This document shows, one piece after another, positions 1-9,461 of a stretch of 55,363 nt of DNA. The DNA lies in the NCBI GenBank assembly GCA_019429305.1, contig JAHYIR010000010.1:1-55363 (forward strand), written 5' to 3'. Both the position numbers and the translations under genes were made by a program. The number at the start of each line of letters is the position of its first letter. Within the stretch, counting starts at the first letter, position 1. The notes under the pieces are model-generated. The model did no database searches, was not told the origin of the DNA, and saw nothing but the letters and a program-made list of their open reading frames with translations. This DNA comes from Candidatus Cloacimonadota bacterium. GTDB lineage: Bacteria > Cloacimonadota > Cloacimonadia > Cloacimonadales > JAJBBL01.

Positions 1-2
1 CT

Positions 3-815
3 AGTGGGGAATTTAATACAGCAATTGGAACTAATGCTCTTTATACTTCTAATGGTTATGGTAATACAGCCATTGGGAATGCAACACTTTTTGAGAATGA
101 AACAGGCAACTACAACACAGCTGCAGGTATGTGGTCAATGTATGAGAATATCAATGGTAATTATAACACAGCCCATGGAGTTTCCGCTGGAGATTGGCGT
201 ACCAATATTACTTATGGTACTTTTGTTGGTGCAGATGCATATGCCAGCGCAAATAGCTTAACGAATGTTGCCGGTTACGGCTATAATGCAAGACCTACAG
301 CCAGTAATCAGGTTCGTATTGGTAACAGTTCTGTTAGTTCCATTGGTGGCTGGGCTGGTTGGACTAATCTATGGGATAGCAGATACAGTAGAAATATAGA
401 GGATGATGTAGTTGGCTTAGAATTTATTACTAAATTGCGTCCGGTGACTTATCAGCTTGATGTGCATGGATTGGCTAATGAACTGGATGAAGACTGCCGT
501 CGTGATGCAGATGGAAACAGCTACATTGATACCCCCGGTATTAAAGACCAACAGGGAAGATCAGAAAAAAGTACCATCCGTTATAGCGGCTTTGTTGCTG
601 AAGAAGTGGAAAGAGCCGCCCGGGAAAGTGGATTCGATTTCAGTGGTGTTGACGTTCCTAAGAACGATAGTGATTTCTATGGTTTGCGTTATGCTGAATT
701 TGTTGTACCTCTTGTCAAAGCTGTTCAGGAACAGCAGGAGATAATTGATAGACAACAGAGACAGATTGATGAGTTACTACATCGAATAATGATTCTGGAA
801 AGCAGGGGTAACTAA
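3..815 (+). CDS. Surface protein with YadA-like head repeats and C-terminal S74 chaperone domain (5' partial)
   Basis: The reading frame is open from the window edge, so only the last 270 residues are seen; an internal ATG lies at 129. The N-terminal part has repeats of the type N-T-A-I-G-x-x-A-L, as in trimeric autotransporter heads and tail-fibre-like proteins. From about residue 122 comes an intramolecular chaperone domain of the endosialidase (S74) type, with the hallmarks LEFITKLRPVTYQLD, a GFVAEEVE segment and GLRYAEFVVPLVKAV. A C-terminal coiled coil rich in Q/E/R (about 245-268) should trimerise it. In S74 proteins a Ser/Lys pair in the motif S-D-x-R-x-K-x-N-I drives self-cleavage. 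Here the motif reads WDSRYSRNI, with Trp and Ser in those two places, so I infer an uncleaved trimerisation domain. It is probably exported to the cell surface; the signal peptide lies outside the window. Confidence 0.8.
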   Translation, partial: SGEFNTAIGTNALYTSNGYGNTAIGNATLFENETGNYNTAAGMWSMYENINGNYNTAHGVSAGDWRTNITYGTFVGADAYASANSLTNVAGYGYNARPTASNQVRIGNSSVSSIGGWAGWTNLWDSRYSRNIEDDVVGLEFITKLRPVTYQLDVHGLANELDEDCRRDADGNSYIDTPGIKDQQGRSEKSTIRYSGFVAEEVERAARESGFDFSGVDVPKNDSDFYGLRYAEFVVPLVKAVQEQQEIIDRQQRQIDELLHRIMILESRGN

Positions 816-828
816 TAGGGAGTAAAGA

Positions 829-1338
829 ATGAAAAAGACAACCTTATTGTTCTTAATAGTTATGTTCTCAATCTTTCTATTAGCTGATAACCCAACCAGT
901 GAGAACTATGTTTTAAAAGCTCATACTCTGTCGAGTGGTTCGGCTTTTAACAATGCACCTTCCTCTGTAAACTATATCCTGCAGGGATCTGTATTGGGAA
1001 TCATAAGCGGAGATGTGGCAACCAGTGCTAACTACAGTCTGCTTCCAGGCTATTATTTGGGAATAGATGACTTAGGTGAACTATTGACACCAACAATCGT
1101 GAATATTTGGGTCTCATCGGGAAACTTCTTTATGGAATGGAGCGAGATACCTAGAGCAAATTCCTATAAAATATATGCCTCTGATGATCCATATAGCTTA
1201 GATTGGGGAGCACCTATAGCAGTTGTCGGTGTTACATCATACTCTGAACCTGTCAGTGTGATGAGAAGGTTTTATAGAATTGTAGCTTCCACAGAATTAC
1301 TACCCAGTAGAGGATTACTTAGAGAAACAAGAAGATAA
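829..1338 (+). CDS. Small secreted protein of unknown function
   Basis: 169 residues with a clear signal peptide (Lys-Lys start, hydrophobic core, likely cleavage after about residue 19). The mature part begins with two or three related segments of the type S-x-N-Y-x-L...L-S-S-G-S and ends this region with P-G-Y-Y. The C-terminal half (about 85-155) resembles a fibronectin type III-like fold (W-x-x-x-S-G-N-F, then a hydrophobic-x-W-x-x-I-P-x-A-x-x-Y-x-I-Y pattern). It starts 13 nt after the S74 protein with a GGAG ribosome site, so the two are probably co-transcribed and this may be an associated surface component. No specific function is recognised. Confidence 0.75.
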   Translation: MKKTTLLFLIVMFSIFLLADNPTSENYVLKAHTLSSGSAFNNAPSSVNYILQGSVLGIISGDVATSANYSLLPGYYLGIDDLGELLTPTIVNIWVSSGNFFMEWSEIPRANSYKIYASDDPYSLDWGAPIAVVGVTSYSEPVSVMRRFYRIVASTELLPSRGLLRETRR

Positions 1339-1502
1339 AAGCAAATAAATCAGGTATGAGTAATAAAAACTCTAGATAGTGCTAGCCATCTAAGAATTGG
1401 GAGGTTATTTTAAAAGAGTAGAATTGATATTAATCAAATAATTTGACATCTGCATATACTTACCATAAGTAGTATATTTACTTATAGTTAAAGGAGAGGT
1501 CT

Positions 1503-2342
1503 ATGCGGATATATATATCACTCGATATGGAAGGAATGCCCGGAACGTGGAACTGGGAGCAGGAAAAGAGAGACCGGAACAGCGTCAAAAAAGCCATTTA
1601 CAATCACACCAAAGATGTTATAGAAGCAATTTTAGGAAGCGTCGAGAATAGTAAAATCAGCGAGATAATAATAGCTGACAGTCACGGGATGGGAGATAAT
1701 CTTGATTATGAAATTACTGCACTTGACAAGAGAATTAGTTTGGTGTCCGGTTCTCCCCGTCCTTTTTATATGATGCCCGCCTTCGATAAAGATATTAGTG
1801 CCGTTATCTTTCTTGGTTATCATGCCGGTTCCGGAGCTGCTCACGGTAACATGGACCATACCTATTCCAATAGCCGGGTTCACAGACTTTGGATCAATGA
1901 TATTCCAATGAATGAAGCTTTTATCAATGCGGCTTATGCCGGTCATTATGATATCCCGGTGGTTTTGATAACAGGTGATCAGACGTTGAAAGAAGAACTA
2001 CAGAATACACCACTCTCGGAAGCAGAATATGTTGTTACTAAACAATCGATCGCAAAATTTGCTGCTATGAACTACTCAATGCTGAAAGTACAGGAAGAGT
2101 TAAAAGAAAAGGTTAAGATCGCTTTGCAAAAAATCGAACAACCTCTTCAAAGATATAAATTCACATCGCCTATTACACTCAAGATTCTTTTTAACAGCTC
2201 TTCCATGGCTGATGTAGCAGCTTTAGTACCATGTACTACCCGTCTTGACGGGAGAACAATCGCTTTTACTCATAATGATTATGCGGTTGTCTTTGAAACA
2301 ATAGTAGCTTTGACAACTATTGCTTATACCGTAAATCCATGA
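1503..2342 (+). CDS. M55 family D-aminopeptidase (DppA-like)
   Basis: 279 residues, the usual length for DppA-type zinc D-aminopeptidases, which release N-terminal D-amino acids such as D-Ala from short peptides and are linked to reuse of cell-wall peptides. The zinc ligands known from Bacillus DppA are recognisable: D8 and E10 in ISLDMEG, H61 in ADSHG, H107 in GYHAG and E138 in MNEAF. H119 matches the proposed catalytic His. The start follows an AAGGAGAGG ribosome site. The cytoplasmic location is inferred from the absence of a signal peptide. The 164-nt gap upstream suggests its own promoter; no operon partner with a related role is seen. Confidence 0.88.
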   Translation: MRIYISLDMEGMPGTWNWEQEKRDRNSVKKAIYNHTKDVIEAILGSVENSKISEIIIADSHGMGDNLDYEITALDKRISLVSGSPRPFYMMPAFDKDISAVIFLGYHAGSGAAHGNMDHTYSNSRVHRLWINDIPMNEAFINAAYAGHYDIPVVLITGDQTLKEELQNTPLSEAEYVVTKQSIAKFAAMNYSMLKVQEELKEKVKIALQKIEQPLQRYKFTSPITLKILFNSSSMADVAALVPCTTRLDGRTIAFTHNDYAVVFETIVALTTIAYTVNP

Positions 2343-2362
2343 TTTGATTAGTTAGTAATGAT

Positions 2363-3325
2363 ATGAAAACTGTTCTATTGATTTTGGTAGCAATCTTAGT
2401 TGTAATATTTATTACCCTTGTTCAGGCGTGTTCTGATAACCCTCTGGCTAATTATCCTGATATTGACCGGCTTGATAAACTACCTCCCGATATTATCAAA
2501 AGAACTCCTAAAATAGATCACCACCCCCCTATCCTGCATTCCAGTGATTATGAGGAACCAGTACCTTTAGGTGCAGGAGTTAACACATCAGGGGCTGAGG
2601 ATTCTCCATATATTTTACCAGACGGTAATACTCTCTATTTCTTCTTCACACCGGATGTAAGAGTGCCGCCGGAACAACAAATATTAGATCAAGTTTCTGG
2701 TGTTTGGATCTCATATAAAATTAACGGTGAATGGCAATCTGCAGAAAGGGTTTGGTTGCAAAAGCCCGGAAAATTGGCTTTAGACGGCGCCGTTGCTATC
2801 CAAGATGATGAAATGTGGTTTGCCTCAGCAAGAGAAGGTTATACCGGAGTTAATATGTTCACTGCAGAGTTGGTAAATGACAGATGGGTCAATTGGACTT
2901 AATGTGGGGATCGACTTATGAAAGAGATCCAAATAGGCGAAGTACATATTCATAATGATGATCTCTATTTCCATTCAGATAGACCGGGTGGGTTTGGTCT
3001 TTATGATATTTGGATGACTACCAGAAGCGAAGGTGAATGGTCAGATCCGATTAATATCGAAGCCGTTAACACACCTGCCAATGAAAGCCTCCCTTTTGTA
3101 ACAACAGATGGTAATGAACTCTGGTTTACCAGAACCTACTTGGGTACTCCCGCTATCTTTCGTTCAATCAAACAGGGTGATGATTGGGGTACACCTGAAT
3201 TGGTAATATCACAATTTGCGGGAGAACCTACACTTGATGAAGTGGGTAATATCTACTTCGTGCATCATTTTTATGAGTATGGAGTAATGATAGAAGCTGA
3301 CATATATGTTGCATACAAAAAATAG
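2363..3325 (+). pseudogene. PD40/TolB-like beta-propeller lipoprotein, interrupted by an in-frame stop
   Basis: Two stretches in the same frame (2363-2902 and 2918-3325) encode one continuous propeller-like protein of about 320 residues, separated by a single TAA at 2900-2902. The first part has a lipoprotein-type signal ending LVQAC and then WD40-like (PD40) strand motifs such as SPYILPDGNTLYF and EMWFASARE. The second continues with LYFHSDRPGGFGLYDIW and LPFVTTDGNELWF. The join falls inside a blade, at about NDRWVNWT-stop-CGDRL. The propeller motifs match proteins that often bind peptidoglycan-associated complexes or ligands in the periplasm. A GTGGGG run before the ATG at 2918 could allow restart. 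It is either a recent nonsense mutation or a sequencing/assembly error; no frameshift is needed to restore the frame. Confidence 0.7.
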
Positions 3326-3334
3326 GAGATAGAT

Positions 3335-4267
3335 ATGTGGAAAATGATCAACCGTATCCTCTTCTTTTTATCACTATTTGTATTATATATCATCTTCAAA
3401 GAACTGCTTTTCCTGATCCATTATACCCAATCAATCCATCCCTATCTCATGTATGTAATCCTGGGAATATTTACGCTATTATTCATATTCCTAGTAGTTC
3501 TCCCTTTAGTTAGAATTTTTGCCATTTCCAAGATTTATGTAGTGACTGATAAACTGCATAAGACACCTGAATTACGACGTAAAAGAATAGAAAACTTTCG
3601 CAAGAACAATTATTTATTACAAATAGGTTATGATGTTGATTCAATTCAAGATAGCGAAGAGAGTTATGAACAGGTTATTGCTACGCTTAGTAAACAATGC
3701 GACCTGATCAGACGAAAATATGTCTTAAGAATCTTTCTCTCCACAGGTCTTTCTCAAAACGGTTTCTTAGATGCTTTTTTCATTCTTTCGGGTAGTATTA
3801 GCATGATCAAAGAGATATTTGTGCTTTACCATGGCAGAGTACCCGATAGAGAGTTGTTTAGTATACTCAAGAAAGTCTATTATTCAATGGCAATAGGTGG
3901 TTCAGGTTTAGTTGAATTTGCTGTTGAAGAATTTATGAGCAAGATGGCAGGAGATTTTCTGAAGAGCGTTCCCTTTGTGAATAAGATTTTTACTTCTTTA
4001 GCAGACGGCTATGTGAATGCAGCAATTTTTACTTGGGTTTCATTAGTAACTGAAAACTATTGCAAGAAGATTTATATATCATCTGATAGAGATTTATATC
4101 CGTCTTCAAAGTTCTTTTATGATACTTTCAGAAACATTGTTTCTGAAGCTATGGGGTTGGTAAAGAAGCGGGTCTTTGCAGGGAAAGCAACTCCTGATGA
4201 CTTTAAAGAGAATAAAAGACGAAATATACTACATAAAATTCTGGGAATTAACCCTATTGTTTCCTAA
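3335..4267 (+). CDS. DUF697 (YcjF-like) membrane protein
   Basis: 310 residues. Two transmembrane segments lie near the N terminus (about 7-27 and 37-60), followed by a cytoplasmic region. Residues about 135-215 carry the small-residue-rich segment seen in DUF697/YcjF-family proteins (LSQNGFLDAFFILSG, then IKEIFVLYHGRVPDRELF and the YSMAIGGSGLVEFAVEEF region). No GTPase motif is present, so this is the membrane companion type rather than the GTPase-fused type. The start follows AGGAGATAGAT, 9 nt after the broken lipoprotein gene. The function of the family is not established; members are linked to envelope stress or to small GTPases. Confidence 0.6.
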   Translation: MWKMINRILFFLSLFVLYIIFKELLFLIHYTQSIHPYLMYVILGIFTLLFIFLVVLPLVRIFAISKIYVVTDKLHKTPELRRKRIENFRKNNYLLQIGYDVDSIQDSEESYEQVIATLSKQCDLIRRKYVLRIFLSTGLSQNGFLDAFFILSGSISMIKEIFVLYHGRVPDRELFSILKKVYYSMAIGGSGLVEFAVEEFMSKMAGDFLKSVPFVNKIFTSLADGYVNAAIFTWVSLVTENYCKKIYISSDRDLYPSSKFFYDTFRNIVSEAMGLVKKRVFAGKATPDDFKENKRRNILHKILGINPIVS

Positions 4268-4329
4268 GTAATTATGTAGCGAGTTCTAAGATTGATCTTT
4301 CTTTAACTTCTTTGCTTTTTTTTAATTTC

Positions 4330-4935
4330 TTATGGAATTAGACCATACATAGTAATATCTAACATAGTATTTTTGAATTTAATCATATCTACTTCATAAT
4401 CACTTATAACCCAGATTCGAGCAATGTAGTCTAATATACAATGTGTGTAATAAGCTAATGCTCCGCTATCTACTTCCCTTATAAAACCTTTATCAATGGC
4501 TGTTCTACAGATATCCTGTATATACGCCATAAAATAGCGAAAACTCTGAAAAGTAGGATCTTGTAATGAGATTCGTGGTAATCGAAAATTATTACTGACT
4601 ATATAGGCTATTATTTCTGGTCTTTTTTGGAAAACAGTTATAGCAGCATCAAATATACCATAAAACCTTGCTAGAGGGTTATCTATTTTTTTTAGTATAG
4701 CATCAATTTCTGCTAACATTATATCAATAGCTAAGTTATATGTCTCTATAAATAGATCTGTTTTATTGTGAAAATATAAATAGATAGTTCCATCACCAAT
4801 ACCTACGCTTTTAGCTATGTTTGAAATGGTAGTATTATCTAAACCATATTTTGAAAACATTTCGAAAGCTGTTTCAATAATTCGTTTCTTTAATGCTTCT
4901 CGTTTCGGAGAGAGTTCTTTTGTGTGTATGATCAT
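4330..4935 (-). CDS. TetR/AcrR family transcriptional regulator
   Basis: 201 residues. The N-terminal part (about 12-60) is a standard TetR DNA-binding domain: IIETAFEMFSKYGLDNTTI, IAKSVGIGDGTIYLYF and HNKTDLF. The C-terminal part is a variable helical ligand-binding domain. An AGAGGTGAT ribosome site precedes the ATG. It is transcribed away from pruA, with 204 nt between the two starts. TetR regulators usually control themselves and a divergent neighbour, so pruA is the likely target; this is inference. No single clear operator palindrome was found in the gap. Confidence 0.9.
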   Translation of the reverse strand: MIIHTKELSPKREALKKRIIETAFEMFSKYGLDNTTISNIAKSVGIGDGTIYLYFHNKTDLFIETYNLAIDIMLAEIDAILKKIDNPLARFYGIFDAAITVFQKRPEIIAYIVSNNFRLPRISLQDPTFQSFRYFMAYIQDICRTAIDKGFIREVDSGALAYYTHCILDYIARIWVISDYEVDMIKFKNTMLDITMYGLIP

Positions 4936-5139
4936 ATCACCTCTTCACTTACTATAGACTATATGTTGTTGATTATAAACTTTGGTGTTTGTCAATAAAT
5001 GATTTCAATTTTTGATATAACTGTCATATTTCTAACAAAGATGGATAAAGCAACAAAGTAATTCTGCTACTCGTTTGTTTGCTTAACAACATTATATGGG
5101 TTATATTTTTATATAGATAAGGTTTTTGGAGGTAAGTCA

Positions 5140-6750
5140 ATGATAGTACCTAAACCACTAAACGAAAAGATTTTATACTATCGTAAAGGTAGTAGAGAAA
5201 GAGAACTGTTAGTCAGTGAATTAAATAGAATTAGAAATGAGTTTGTTGATATACCAGCATTTATTGGTACTAAAGAGATCAGAACAGGAAAGATCTCTAA
5301 CATAATTGAACCACATAATCATTCTCACAAAATTGGGCAATTTCATACTGTAGATAGAAAAGAAATTGAACAGGCAATGAAAGTAGTCCAAAATGCTTGG
5401 ATTGAGTGGTCTTCGTTCCCTTATCAACATCGTGCAGCCATTTTTTTAAGAGCTGCTGAACTACTTAGCGTTAAATACCGTCATCAATTCAATGCTATAG
5501 TTATGTTAAGTCTGAGTAAAAATGTCCATCAGGCAGAGATAGATACTGCTGAATTAATTGACTTCTGGAGATTCAATCCTTACTATGCTGAGCAAATTTG
5601 GCGTAAGCATACTCTCATATCTCCACAGGGTGAATGGAATTACCTTGATCCAAGACCTTTAGAAGGTTTCATCTTCGCTATTACACCTTTTAACTTTGCC
5701 TCTATAGCCGGAAATCTACCAACGGCTCCGGCTATATTAGGAAATACGGTAATATGGAAACCAGCCAGTAATGCTGTCTATCCGGCATATTTCATAATGA
5801 AAATTCTAAAAGAAGCCGGATTACCCGATGGAGTGATTAACATGATTCCTGGATCAGGCAATGAAGTTGGTGATATAGTCTTAGAGAGCCCGAGTCTATC
5901 AGGAATACATTTCACCGGTAGTACAAAAGTATTTAATCACATCTGGAAAACGATAGGCAGCAATATCGATAAGTATAGAACTTATCCCCGTATAGTAGGT
6001 GAGACAGGAGGTAAAGATTTCATCTTTGTTCATAAATCTGCTAATATAGATAGTCTTATCACAGCAGTCGTTAGAGGAGCTTTTGAATATCAGGGACAGA
6101 AATGTTCTGCTGCCTCAAGAATGTATATCCCGGAGAGTGTCTGGGAAGAATTTAAAGAAAAACTGATAACAACATTGGATTCGGTAAAAACAGGAACTCC
6201 TCTTGATTTTCACAACTTTCACAATGCTGTAATTGATAAGAAGAGTTTTCAAAAGATAGTTAGTTATATTGAAGATGTGAAGCAAAGCAAAGTCACTGAG
6301 ATCATTTTTGGTGGCAATTTTGATGATAAAAAAGGCTATTTTATTGAACCTACGGTAGTAAGAACTACAGACCCTAATTATATTACAATGCGAGAAGAGA
6401 TCTTCGGTCCTTTATTGACAATCTTTGTCTATCCTGATGATGAATACAAAAAGACTCTTTACTTATGTGAATCTACTTCGGAGTATGGTTTAACCGGTTC
6501 AATATTTTCTAATGATCAACAGAGCATAATACTAGCAGAAAAAATACTAAGGCATAGTGCCGGTAATTTTTATATAAATGATAAACCGACAGGTGCTGTT
6601 GTCGGTCAACAACCTTTTGGCGGCAGCAGAAAGTCTGGAACAAATGACAAGGCAGGATCAATAGCTAATCTTCTTCGGTGGATTTCGATGAGATCAGTAA
6701 AAGTTAACTATCTTCCTCCAATAGATTATAAGTATCCTTTTATGGAGTAA
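5140..6750 (+). CDS. pruA: L-glutamate gamma-semialdehyde (1-pyrroline-5-carboxylate) dehydrogenase
   Basis: 536 residues, an aldehyde dehydrogenase of the P5C type that oxidises glutamate semialdehyde to glutamate with NAD+, the second step of proline (and arginine/ornithine) breakdown. The length and N-terminal extension match the stand-alone, ALDH4-like enzyme rather than bifunctional PutA. Catalytic Cys322 lies in EYQGQKCSAASR, the general base Glu288 in GETGGKD, and the NAD-binding Lys207 in TVIWKPASNA. The C-terminal PFGGSRKSGTNDKAG motif is also present. A GGAGG site lies at 5128-5132. No proline dehydrogenase is seen beside it. It is probably regulated by the divergent TetR protein. 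Confidence 0.92.
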   Translation: MIVPKPLNEKILYYRKGSRERELLVSELNRIRNEFVDIPAFIGTKEIRTGKISNIIEPHNHSHKIGQFHTVDRKEIEQAMKVVQNAWIEWSSFPYQHRAAIFLRAAELLSVKYRHQFNAIVMLSLSKNVHQAEIDTAELIDFWRFNPYYAEQIWRKHTLISPQGEWNYLDPRPLEGFIFAITPFNFASIAGNLPTAPAILGNTVIWKPASNAVYPAYFIMKILKEAGLPDGVINMIPGSGNEVGDIVLESPSLSGIHFTGSTKVFNHIWKTIGSNIDKYRTYPRIVGETGGKDFIFVHKSANIDSLITAVVRGAFEYQGQKCSAASRMYIPESVWEEFKEKLITTLDSVKTGTPLDFHNFHNAVIDKKSFQKIVSYIEDVKQSKVTEIIFGGNFDDKKGYFIEPTVVRTTDPNYITMREEIFGPLLTIFVYPDDEYKKTLYLCESTSEYGLTGSIFSNDQQSIILAEKILRHSAGNFYINDKPTGAVVGQQPFGGSRKSGTNDKAGSIANLLRWISMRSVKVNYLPPIDYKYPFME

Positions 6751-6832
6751 ACTTCATTATAATCGGATAGAAGACTTTACTACAGTAATGGCACCGAGAC
6801 CGATTAATCTTAGATAATTCATCAACTTAGTA

Positions 6833-9454
6833 CTATACTTTATTATTCCTTTGTATATACTCTTTAATAAAAGAGATCTCTGCTTTCCTATCAGGAAGCA
6901 AGTTATTCACCTTATATTTCCATAGTTCATCAAGAAGGCGACCAATTACTTTGCTTTCAGGTATACCTAAGGAAATGAGATCATTACCTTTTAACTCTGT
7001 ACTTACAAAACGTGTTTTTGTTAAATACTGGACAAACTTTTCTTTTATCTCCGGTTTATTTGAATATGCTGTGAGATAAATTACCGATGGGAGATTATAA
7101 TTCTTTAACAATAAACCAAACTCACCACTATCTCGTAATTTCTCGATATTGGGAAGATAGTTTTCTATGAAATATACAGTTTTTCTAATACTGTCGGTGA
7201 ACAGATTCGAATATTTTAGCTGTCGTGCTATCTTAAGCTTAATCCGGAGACTTACATCTTCAAAAAGAGCCAGATGATAGCAGATCCATGTTTCTAACTC
7301 TTCTGTTGGAAAACTATTAGTAAACCAAATAGATAGCTCGTAAACTCGCTGACATATCTCTCTTTTCATTGTGGTAAAGACAAGATTTATATTGATATCC
7401 TTGAGTATGCCCAACTCCTCTAAACGCATAAAGAAAGTACCTGCTGACCCTTTTTTACATGATATGACCAATTCTGTTCTTATCCTTTCAACAGAAACAT
7501 TTTTTAAACTCTTCAGTTTCAAGCTGCTGGTTAAAAGATGTAGAGTTTTAGTCTCTATGTTAAAACCAAATCGCTGTTCAAAACGAACTGCCCTAAGAAT
7601 CCTTATCGGATCTTCAATAAAACTCATATTGTTCAAGACTTTTAAGACTCCCAGTCTTATATCTCTTCTTCCACCGAAATAATCTAATAAGAATCCAAAT
7701 TGTTTCGGATTAATACAAACAGCCAAGCTATTTATTGTGAAATCACGACGATATAGATCATTTCTTATACTGGAATATTCCACTTCTGGTAAACTACCAG
7801 AACCTGCATAAAACTCTGTTCGAGCAGTGGCAACATCTATCTTGCGACTATTCTTTAAAATCACATAAGCAGTCCCAAATTGAGGGAAAGGTCTGTATCT
7901 CTTGCCGAATTTTTTGGTATATTCTTGAGCAAATAGCAATCCATCTCCCTCAACTACAATATCTATATCGTAGTTATAGCGTTGCATGATAAGATCCCTA
8001 ACGAAACCACCGACTACATACGCCTTCATCCCTAAAGATTCTGCTACATGTCCTGCTTGTTTTAACAGGGTAATGATTTCTTCGTCCAGATTCTTCAGTA
8101 TCAACCCTTTGATATTATCAAAATCAGTAGGGATCTCCTGCTGTTGGAAATGAAAATGGAAATGATAATGTAATAGATCACTACGGGTAATTATACCACG
8201 TACTATACCTTGTTCATTAACAACAGGTATCCTGCCAATATTGAAATCAACCATTGTTTTGTAAACCGTATAAATAGATTCATTATCTTTAACTGTAATA
8301 ACATTCGTTGACATAGAATTTTCTACTGACATTTTACCCATGTTGTGATGTATGGCACGACTAACATCCTTTTTTGTTAATACCCCTTGAATCTTTCCTT
8401 TATCACCAATGACTAGAGTGCTGTAATTTTTGTTCAAAAGAAAATCTCGGGCTTCATATACCGTCATTTCCGTTTTTACAATGTCAACCGGGACAGTCAT
8501 AATATCTCCTGCAGTACCATAATCTAAGACCTGATTCTCCACTAACTCGATGATAGATTTCTTCACATTTTGACCATCTTCTCTTATCATCGAAGCAAAA
8601 GCTGCAGATTTATGACCACCACCACCCATTGATTGCATTAATCTGTCTAAGTAAATAAAATCATAATCATTTCTGGCAATAACCTGTACTTTGTCTTCAC
8701 GATAGCAAATACAAAAGATAAGTTTAAGATTTCGGCTCGCCTTTACTGTCTGTAGAAGATACGCAATATCATCCTGAAATCCTTCTGTCTCTATCTCAAT
8801 GAAAGAGATCTCAATACCTTTGATTGATATAGTTTCACAGATAGCTAACATATGATTGATTAATTCCAACTGTCTGGCTGTAAACTCCTTTGGCAAGAAT
8901 TCACGAATGAGATTGAGAGAAGCTCCTAAGGAGAACAGATATGATACTGCTGCAAAATCTTTTGCAGTAATATTAGCATTAGTAAAATTCCCTGTATCTT
9001 CATAGATTCCCAAAGCAAATATTGAGGCATAAAAGGGACTGATCTGAATGCCGGCATTTTTTAAGAAATCCAGCATTATGGTTGTACAAGCACCTGTATT
9101 GTCAAAATGCATATAATCGCCAATTATATCTGTTTGAGAATCAGGGTGATGATCATAACATATTACAGTTACTCTCTTCCGCTTCTGTTCACTTTCGGTT
9201 AGATATTGACCAAACTTACTCATCCTGGTTACATCTCTATTATCAACTGAGATAATCTTTGTCACTTCTTCCGGATTGACGTTTTTTTCCTTTAAGAGAT
9301 CAAATTTGTTATGATAACGTTCTAAGAAGCTTTTCAAATTAACCTCTACTGATCCGGTCAAACAGAGTTTTGCCTCTGGATAAAGAAGTGAAGCTGCTAA
9401 CATAGAAGCAAACCCGTCAAAATCACAATTTGTATGGCTGATGATTATTTCCAT
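6833..9454 (-). CDS. DHH phosphoesterase-CBS-tRNA nucleotidyltransferase fusion (CCA/A-adding type)
   Basis: 873 residues with three modules. About 1-310: a DHH/DHHA1 phosphoesterase, with the N-x-D-F-D-G motif near residue 9, YDHHPDS near 100 and the DHHA1 glycine motif GGGGHKSAA. About 315-430: a pair of CBS domains, which usually bind adenine nucleotides. About 455-873: a class II tRNA nucleotidyltransferase/poly(A) polymerase head with GGFVRDLIM, the metal-binding D-x-D in YDIDIVVEGDG, the RRDFTINSLA motif and the IEDPIRILRAVRF helix. The same architecture is known in several bacterial lineages, where it serves CCA repair or A addition. Which of the two it does here cannot be told from sequence alone. 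It lies 7 nt downstream of recO and is probably co-transcribed. Confidence 0.9.
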   Translation of the reverse strand: MEIIISHTNCDFDGFASMLAASLLYPEAKLCLTGSVEVNLKSFLERYHNKFDLLKEKNVNPEEVTKIISVDNRDVTRMSKFGQYLTESEQKRKRVTVICYDHHPDSQTDIIGDYMHFDNTGACTTIMLDFLKNAGIQISPFYASIFALGIYEDTGNFTNANITAKDFAAVSYLFSLGASLNLIREFLPKEFTARQLELINHMLAICETISIKGIEISFIEIETEGFQDDIAYLLQTVKASRNLKLIFCICYREDKVQVIARNDYDFIYLDRLMQSMGGGGHKSAAFASMIREDGQNVKKSIIELVENQVLDYGTAGDIMTVPVDIVKTEMTVYEARDFLLNKNYSTLVIGDKGKIQGVLTKKDVSRAIHHNMGKMSVENSMSTNVITVKDNESIYTVYKTMVDFNIGRIPVVNEQGIVRGIITRSDLLHYHFHFHFQQQEIPTDFDNIKGLILKNLDEEIITLLKQAGHVAESLGMKAYVVGGFVRDLIMQRYNYDIDIVVEGDGLLFAQEYTKKFGKRYRPFPQFGTAYVILKNSRKIDVATARTEFYAGSGSLPEVEYSSIRNDLYRRDFTINSLAVCINPKQFGFLLDYFGGRRDIRLGVLKVLNNMSFIEDPIRILRAVRFEQRFGFNIETKTLHLLTSSLKLKSLKNVSVERIRTELVISCKKGSAGTFFMRLEELGILKDININLVFTTMKREICQRVYELSIWFTNSFPTEELETWICYHLALFEDVSLRIKLKIARQLKYSNLFTDSIRKTVYFIENYLPNIEKLRDSGEFGLLLKNYNLPSVIYLTAYSNKPEIKEKFVQYLTKTRFVSTELKGNDLISLGIPESKVIGRLLDELWKYKVNNLLPDRKAEISFIKEYIQRNNKV

Positions 9455-9461
9455 AAAGCAA

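Noticed and set aside
1443-1448. TTGACA hexamers (1443, 28144, 52113) as -35 elements
   Set aside because: None has a convincing TATAAT-like hexamer at 16-18 nt, so I did not call promoters.
4961-5091. TGTTGTT at 4964-4970 and its reverse complement AACAACA at about 5085-5091 as a TetR operator
   Set aside because: The two short matches are about 115 nt apart and not symmetric around a start; chance in AT-rich DNA is likely.
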